A stretch of DNA of 64,000 nucleotides from Phytophthora colocasiae. Taxonomy: Eukaryota > Oomycota > Peronosporomycetes > Peronosporales > Peronosporaceae. Positions within the stretch are counted from its first letter, which is position 1, and the number at the start of each line of letters is the position of its first letter. Position numbers and translations under genes: made by a program. Below the pieces are notes generated by a model, which was not told the DNA's origin, made no database searches, and worked only from the letters and a program-made list of their open reading frames with translations. This document shows positions 57,018-64,000 of the stretch, in pieces. The stretch covers positions 1-64,000 of the forward strand of contig JAGKQI010000098.1 in NCBI GenBank assembly GCA_018806915.1, read 5' to 3'.

Positions 57018-58385
57018 GTACCTTCACTAACCTTACAGCAACTTAACACAAACAAACAGCAACACAACACAAACAAACACCAACACAACACAAACACAAC
57101 ACAAACAAACACCAACACAACACACACACAACACTAACACACTACAACAACACATTGCAACAACACATTGCAACAACACACGAACATCACACCATATCAT
57201 GCTCAACACACATGCGTACGACGACACTATGCTACATCCGACCGAGTTCTACAACAGCGACACCTTTCCACACCTCCAAGTCCACATGGCATCAACTTTT
57301 GTCAAGCTTAACCAAAAGAACTCTTCCGGTCCCCTGCGCGTTGACGTTGATATTGTAGCAATTCACCCCGTCATGCCGCCGCCAAGTCATTCATAGAACC
57401 ACTCCATATAAAACCAGGATCTACTACAACTGTGTTGGTTTACTTTTTGTAACTCGATCAGCTTTTGCCAAACGGAAGAGGGCGACACAGCTGAGCAGCC
57501 TGTCCCACTCACCCTCAACCGTGTCCCACTCACCCTCAACCGTAACCAATCGTCGCTTCATATGATGGATGCTATGCTAATACGTTATGTCCTTCCGTAG
57601 GCCCTGTTGCCTGGCTGTGCAGCTGATATGCTAGTAAGCAGTTGATATGCTAGTAAGCCATGAACGTAACCACCATTGTGAAACGCCGGAAATCTCGACC
57701 GATGCACTCCTATTCTAACACTCGTCCAAGCCCACAACGCACTCGAGTATCCACCCGAAAGAACGATATATGCAATCAAATCAAGCGAACTTCACACGAG
57801 TAGGAATACCAGTATTGTGCCATGGCTGTGTTGAGTCTAGAGCCGAGGATCTGGCGCGTGTGTATCCACGACGCAGCGATAGCGTGATTGCAGTTCTACA
57901 CGCTGGCGGTTGTTCTTTCCTGTCGCGCTGCGTGCCTGTACTGCAAGACTGCGTGACTGCGAAACTGCGAGATTGCAAGACTTCAATGAGCAGCCAATCC
58001 AAGCAGAAACCCCTACCGCCATACATGTTGCATACTACTTTGCAGGCTAGGCTAGAGAATCACCATCGACAAGCTAAACCTATATCTCATTCACTTCCGT
58101 CCCAACTGCCTTCCTACCCAAGAAACCATCTTTCCCATCAAGAGCAGAAGACAACACAAGCCGCAGCCAGCAGCACCGTCAGCACCGTCAGCACCGTCAG
58201 CTACAGGCTCCAAACTACAAACGAATACTCTCACTCCGCTCCGGATCAATAGCAAAGCGAGAAGCCAGATAGTTTTGGAGGTGCTCTGGCGAAACTACTA
58301 GCCACACACTTGACCAAGAACTCAGTAACGTGCTGCATAAGCACATAAGTACCTGACTCAACGCCAATGACTTGTAGACAACATT

Positions 58386-59358
58386 AGTGGTAGTCAAAGT
58401 TGGATACAAGAGCTCTTTCCAAGAGCTGAAAAGGCACCCCATGTCCTCTCATTGGTCAAAAATCTCTTGCAATCCAAGAGATCTCACCCGAGCTTTTTTC
58501 TTCCAAGAGATCTCTTGGATTGCAAGAGACAATTAGTGCGTTGATAGCGTAGGAACTCTTTTGCGAGAAGAAATCTTCACCATGGTCCTCAGGCTGCTGG
58601 GATAAAGGAAACAAAGTGCCGTCAATGAGGCCGATACAATTCGGCAGCTCAGACACCTGCTTAATCCTCTCTGCGATCTCACGACGCTCTCGCAATCCAG
58701 GCCAACAGATTACATCCGATTTTAATCGCATCAATGCCCCCACGACACGTTTAGCTAGCAACGCCTCTGGAGTGTGCCCTCCGACAGAGAGAAAGTCAGC
58801 AGAGCGACCTTGACCGTCCAGCGATCCGAGTATCTTAAGAAGAGCCATCACATGGACCTCAACGCTTGCTTTTTGTAGCTTACCATCCACACTCTGGAGC
58901 TCCGGAGAATTAGCAACCGCCCGGCACACAGCATGAAAATAAAGCCTGGGCATGCGGAAGTGGAGCCTAAAATCGTCGTCGGGCATCCGACTAAGATAGT
59001 AGTGTATTCGCGAAAGGTGGGCGCTCTACGCGCCGTCAGCGCGTGACGTAGCGTCGAGAATCCAGCACCAGATACAGCGACGAGTAGCTTATGTCTATGT
59101 CTTCGTCACTTGACTCGTCATCACTCGACGCCTCGCTGTCCGCACTGAGACGGAGGTGATTCCCCCATGCGAGGAGCAGTCCTGACAAGAGCACCTTCTT
59201 CCTGCTTAGCGTGGGCACCTTTGGATCTTGATGAACAGTCGTGAGTCCAAGGCTCCAAGAACTTGCAAAGGTAGTCAAAGTACGTGAGCGTTGATTGGCA
59301 GATAGTCTGTGAGCTCAACTCTTGGAAAGAGCTCTTGTATCCAACTTTGACTACCACT
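58386..59358 (-). mobile_element. PIF/Harbinger-type transposon, copy 2
   Basis: Same length, ends and insertion site as copy 1, duplicated with the unit. Confidence 0.88.
58456..59278 (-). pseudogene. Truncated Harbinger transposase, copy 2
   Basis: Same two frames as copy 1 with the same translation and the same break, showing that the truncation preceded amplification. Confidence 0.85.
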
Positions 59359-59527
59359 ATTACGATCTCCAATAAGTAACATGAGAGCAGGGCGAGCAAA
59401 AGGATGGAGCACAATGCATAATGGTGTCCTTTTACGAGTGCTGCCACGCCAACGAGCGGGTGCATGAAGCGCGCCAACAACTCGCCAACAACTCGCCAAC
59501 GCCAACACACGATCGCAAAGAAGCAAG

Positions 59528-59600
59528 CACCCCCCGTGGGGCTCGAACCCACGACCACTGGCTTAAAAGGCCAGCGCTCTACCGACTGAGCTAGACGGGT
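59528..59600 (-). tRNA. tRNA-Lys(UUU), copy 19
   Basis: Identical to copy 1. Confidence 0.93.
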
Positions 59601-60992
59601 GTACCTTCACTAACCTTACAGCAACTTAACACAAACAAACAGCAACACAACACAAACAAACACCAACACAACACAAACACAACACAAACAAACACCAACA
59701 CAACACACACAAACACAACACAAACAAACACCAACACAACACACACACTACAACAACACACTACAACAACACATTGCAACAACACACGAACATCACACCA
59801 TATCATGCTCAACACACATGCGTACGACGACACTATGCTACATCCGACCGAGTTCTACAACAGCGACACCTTTCCACACCTCCAAGTCCACATGGCATCA
59901 ACTTTTGTCAAGCTTAACCAAAAGAACTCTTCCGGTCCCCTGCGCGTTGACGTTGATATTGTAGCAATTCACCCCGTCATGCCGCCGCCAAGTCATTCAT
60001 AGAACCACTCCATATAAAACCAGGATCTACTACAACTGTGTTGGTTTACTTTTTGTAACTCGATCAGCTTTTGCCAAACGGAAGAGGGCGACACAGCTGA
60101 GCAGCCTGTCCCACTCACCCTCAACCGTGTCCCACTCACCCTCAACCGTAACCAATCGTCGCTTCATATGATGGATGCTATGCTAATACGTTATGTCCTT
60201 CCGTAGGCCCTGTTGCCTGGCTGTGCAGCTGATATGCTAGTAAGCAGTTGATATGCTAGTAAGCCATGAACGTAACCACCATTGTGAAACGCCGGAAATC
60301 TCGACCGATGCACTCCTATTCTAACACTCGTCCAAGCCCACAACGCACTCGAGTATCCACCCGAAAGAACGATATATGCAATCAAATCAAGCGAACTTCA
60401 CACGAGTAGGAATACCAGTATTGTGCCATGGCTGTGTTGAGTCTAGAGCCGAGGATCTGGCGCGTGTGTATCCACGACGCAGCGATAGCGTGATTGCAGT
60501 TCTACACGCTGGCGGTTGTTCTTTCCTGTCGCGCTGCGTGCCTGTACTGCAAGACTGCGTGACTGCGAAACTGCGAGATTGCAAGACTTCAATGAGCAGC
60601 CAATCCAAGCAGAAACCCCTACCGCCATACATGTTGCATACTACTTTTGCAGGCTAGGCTAGAGAATCACCATCGACAAGCTAAACCTATATCTCATTCA
60701 CTTCCGTCCCAACTGCCTTCCTACCCAAGAAACCATCTTTCCCATCAAGAGCAGAAGACAACACAAGCCGCAGCCAGCAGCACCGTCAGCACCGTCAGCA
60801 CCGTCAGCTACAGGCTCCAAACTACAAACGAATACTCTCACTCCGCTCCGGATCAATAGCAAAGCGAGAAGCCAGATAGTTTTGGAGGTGCTCTGGCGAA
60901 ACTACTAGCCACACACTTGACCAAGAACTCAGTAACGTGCTGCATAAGCACATAAGTACCTGACTCAACGCCAATGACTTGTAGACAACATT

Positions 60993-61954
60993 AGTGGTAG
61001 TCAAAGTTGGATACAGAGCTCTTTCAAGAGCTGAAAAAGGCACCCCATGTCCTCTCATTGGTCAAAAATCTCTTGCAATCCAAGAGATCTCACCCGAAAC
61101 TTTTCTTCAAGAGATCTCTTGGATTGCAAGAGACAATTAGTGCGTTGATAGCGTAGGAACTCTTTTGCGAGAAGAAATCTTCACCATGGTCCTCAGGCTG
61201 CTGGGATAAAGGAAACAAAGTGCCGTCAATGAGGCCGATACTCGGCAGCTCAGACACCTGCTTAATCCTCTCTGCGATCTCACGACGCTCTCGCAATCAG
61301 GCCAACAGATTACATCCGATTTTAATCGCATCAATGCCCCACGACACGTTTAGCTAGCAACGCTCTGGAGTGTGCCCTCCGACAGAGAAAGTCAGCAGAG
61401 CGACCTTGACCGTCCAGCGATCCGAGTATCTTAAGAAGAGCCATCACATGGACCTCAACGCTTGCTTTTTGTAGCTTACCATCCACACTCTGGAGCTCCG
61501 GAGAATTAGCAACCGCCCGGCACACAGCATGAAAATAAAGCCTGGGCATGCGGAAGTGGAGCCTAAAATCGTCGTCGGGCATCCGACTAAGATATTAGTG
61601 TATTCGCGAAAGGTGGGCGCTCTACGCGCCGTCAGCGCGTGACGTAGCGTCGAGAATCCAGCACCAGATACAGCGACGAGTAGCTTATGTCTATGTCTTC
61701 GTCACTTGACTCGTCATCACTCGACGCCTCGCTGTCCGCACTGAGACGGAGGTGATTCCCCCATGCGAGGAGCAGTCCTGACAAGAGCACCTTCTTCCTG
61801 CTTAGCGTGGGCACCTTTGGATCTTGATGAACAGTCGTGAGTCCAAGGCTCCAAGAACTTGCAAAGGTAGTCAAAGTACGTGAGCGTTGATTGGCAGATA
61901 GTCTGTGAGCTCAACTCTTGGAAAGAGCTCTTGTATCCAACTTTGACTACCACT
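60993..61954 (-). mobile_element. PIF/Harbinger-type transposon, copy 3
   Basis: 962 bp; differs from copies 1 and 2 by about ten small deletions, including five bases lost before CGGCAGCTCAG, which split the transposase frame into several pieces. Confidence 0.85.
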
Positions 61955-62123
61955 ATTACGATCTCCAATAAGTAACATGAGAGCAGGGCGAGCAAAGGAT
62001 GGAAGCACAATGCGCCTAATGGTGTCCTACGAGTGCTGCCACGCCAACGAGCAGGTGCATGAAGCGCGCCAACAACTCGCCAACAACTCGCCAACGCCAA
62101 CACACGATCGCAAAGAAGCTTAG

Positions 62124-62195
62124 CACCCCCGTGGGGCTCGAACCCACGACCACTGGCTTAAAAGGCCAGCGCTCTACCGACTGAGCTAGACGGGT
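62124..62195 (-). tRNA. tRNA-Lys(UUU), copy 20, one base short
   Basis: Five instead of six C in the 3' acceptor strand (plus-strand CACCCCCGTGG). As written this breaks the acceptor stem further. The 3' flank also differs (AAGCTTAGCACC). Surrounding small indels suggest lower consensus quality here. Confidence 0.8.
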
Positions 62196-63598
62196 GTACC
62201 TTCACTAACCTTACAGCAACTTAACACAAACAAACACCAACACAACACACACACACAAACACAACACAAACAAACACCAACACAACACACACCAACACAA
62301 CACACACAAACACAACACAAACAAACACCAACACAACACACACACAACACTAACACACTACAACAACACATTGCAACAACACATTGCAACAACACACGAA
62401 CATCACACCATATCATGCTCAACACACATGCGTACGACGACACTATGCTACATCCGACCGAGTTCTACAACAGCGACACCTTTCCACACCTCCAAGTCCA
62501 CATGGCATCAACTTTTGTCAAGCTTAACCAAAAGAACTCTTCCGGTCCCCTGCGCGTTGACGTTGATATTGTAGCAATTCACCCCGTCATGCCGCCGCCA
62601 AGTCATTCATAGAACCACTCCATATAAAACCAGGATCTACTACAACTGTGTTGGTTTACTTTTTGTAACTCGATCAGCTTTTGCCAAACGGAAGAGGGCG
62701 ACACATCTGAGCAGCCTGTCCCACTCACCCTCAACCGTGTCCCACTCACCCTCAACCGTAACCAATCGTCGCTTCATATGATGGATGCTATGCTAATACG
62801 TTATGTCGCTTCCGTAGGCCCTGTTGCCTGGCTGTGCAGCTGATATGCTAGTAAGCAGTTGATATGCTAGTAAGCCATGAACGTAACCACCATTGTGAAA
62901 CGCCGGAAATCTCGACCGATGCACTCCTATTCTAACACTCGTCCAAGCCCACAACGCACTCGAGTATCCACCCGAAAGAACGATATATGCAATCAAATCA
63001 AGCGAACTTCACACGAGTAGGAATACCAGTATTGTGCCATGGCTGTGTTGAGTCTAGAGCCGAGGATCTGGCGCGTGTGTATCCACGACGCAGCGATAAC
63101 GTGATTGCAGTTCTACACGCTGGCGGTTGTTCTTTCCTGTCGCGCTGCGTGCCTGTACTGCAAGACTGCGTGACTGCGAAACTGCGAGATTGCAAGACTT
63201 CAATGAGCAGCCAATCCAAGCAGAAACCCTACCGCCATACATGTTGCATACTACTTTGCAGGCTAGGCTAGAAAGAATCACCATCGACAAGCTAAACCTA
63301 TATCTAGTTCACTTCCGTCCCAACTGCCTTCCTACCGAAACCATCTTTCCCATCAAGAGCAGAAGACAACACAAGCCGCAGCCAGCAGCACCGTCAGCAC
63401 CGTCAGCACCGTCAGCTACAGGCTCCAAACTACAAACGAATACTCACCTCGCTCCGGATCAATAGCAAAGCGAGAAGCCAGATAGTTTTGGAGGTGCTCT
63501 GGCGAAACTACTAGCCACACACTTGACCAAGAACTCAGTAACGTGCTGCATAAGCACATAAGTACCTGACTCAACGCCAATGACTTGTAGACAACATT

Positions 63599-64000
63599 AG
63601 TGGTAGTCAAAGTTGATACAAGAGCTCTTTCCAAGAGCTGAAAAAGGCACCCCATGTCCTCTCATTGGTAAAAAATCTCTTGCAATCCAAGAGATCTCAC
63701 CCGAGCTTTTTTCTTCCAAGAGATCTCTTGGATTGCAAGAACAATTAGTGCGTTGATAGCGTAGGAACTCTTTTGCGAGAAGAAATCTTCACCATGGTCC
63801 TCAGGCTGCTGGGATAAAGGAAACAAAGTGCCGTCAATGAGGCCGATACAATTCGGCAGCTCAGACACCTGCTTAATCCTCTCTGCGATCTCACGACGCT
63901 CTCGCAATCCAGGCCAACAGATTACATCCGATTTTAATCGCATCAATGCTCCCCACGACACGTTTAGCTAGCAACGCCTCTGGAGTGTGCCCTCCGACAG
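63599..64000 (-). mobile_element. PIF/Harbinger-type transposon, copy 4, cut by window edge
   Basis: Same site and left terminal repeat. Transposase part 63,961-63,662 contains CIGLIDGTLFPL and SSYAINALIV in one frame before small differences alter the end. Confidence 0.85.

Larger units (their letters stand above)
26541..64000. repeat. Tandem array of ~1.6 kb units each carrying tRNA-Lys
   Basis: Twenty tRNA-containing periods plus a truncated first unit; the array runs off the right edge. Distances between successive tRNA genes: 1647, 2164, 2138, 1656, 1656, 1620, 1653, 1643, 1615, 1653, 1619, 1630, 1619, 1624, 1624, 1661, 2623, 2583, 2596. Unit map on the plus strand: tRNA (minus), CA-rich tract, 65-codon frame region, 21-bp minisatellite, duplicated TGATATGCTAGTAAGC, ~900 bp of unknown sequence, 9-bp CACCGTCAG repeat, then ~300 bp to the next tRNA. 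Units are almost identical apart from indels and a few diagnostic variants. Confidence 0.95.

Noticed and set aside
27100..62195. Array tRNA-Lys as primer for elements B or D
   Set aside because: Its 3' end would need a PBS starting TGGCACCCCCC; the candidate sites are TGGTAGCACTTG and TGGTGCGCGTGCC.
26541..64000. CRISPR array or bacterial integron
   Set aside because: Units are 1.6 kb, without short direct repeats and unique spacers, and the sequence is clearly eukaryotic.
26541..64000. rDNA or 5S rRNA repeat
   Set aside because: No rRNA sequence is recognisable in the unit; the only RNA gene is the tRNA.

Overview
The window is eukaryotic and most likely oomycete (Peronosporales/Phytophthora-type). 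Evidence: Ty3/Gypsy polyproteins with wording typical of that group, including a two-RNase-H plus chromodomain element like the oomycete group I know from memory as Chronos; a PIF/Harbinger transposase; and a tRNA gene without encoded CCA. There is no ordinary single-copy host gene. It is repeat-dense, heterochromatin-like DNA.

Left block (1-26,540): nested LTR retrotransposons, all with pol on the minus strand. A chromovirus-like family ('B': gag, CCHC knuckle, protease, RT, RNase H, integrase with GPY/F, chromodomain) forms a head-to-tail series sharing LTRs at 229-647, 19,080-19,461 and 26,129-26,540. The right copy (19,462-26,128) is best preserved; the left copy is split by a 13.8 kb second element ('D', 4,720-18,531). 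D has ~1.35-1.4 kb LTRs, three CCHC knuckles, protease, RT with a degenerate RNase H, a second plant/archaeal-type RNase H, integrase and chromodomain. Both D and the right B copy carry a long reading frame on the opposite (plus) strand between the integrase end and the 3' LTR. In D it contains a convincing 65-nt intron, so it is probably transcribed antisense to the element. D is also saturated with the palindrome GATC.

Right block (26,541-64,000): a tandem array of a ~1.62-1.66 kb unit. Each complete unit carries one tRNA-Lys(UUU) gene on the minus strand (20 genes), a variable CA-rich tract next to it and a 21-bp minisatellite. Two adjacent units carry a ~0.55 kb AT-rich insert. The last four carry a ~0.97 kb PIF/Harbinger element at the same site, so that insertion was amplified together with the array.

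Sequence quality seems uneven: about 0.65-7 kb is rich in 1-3 bp insertions and about 60.6-63.5 kb in small indels compared with sister copies. Broken frames there may be consensus errors rather than decay.
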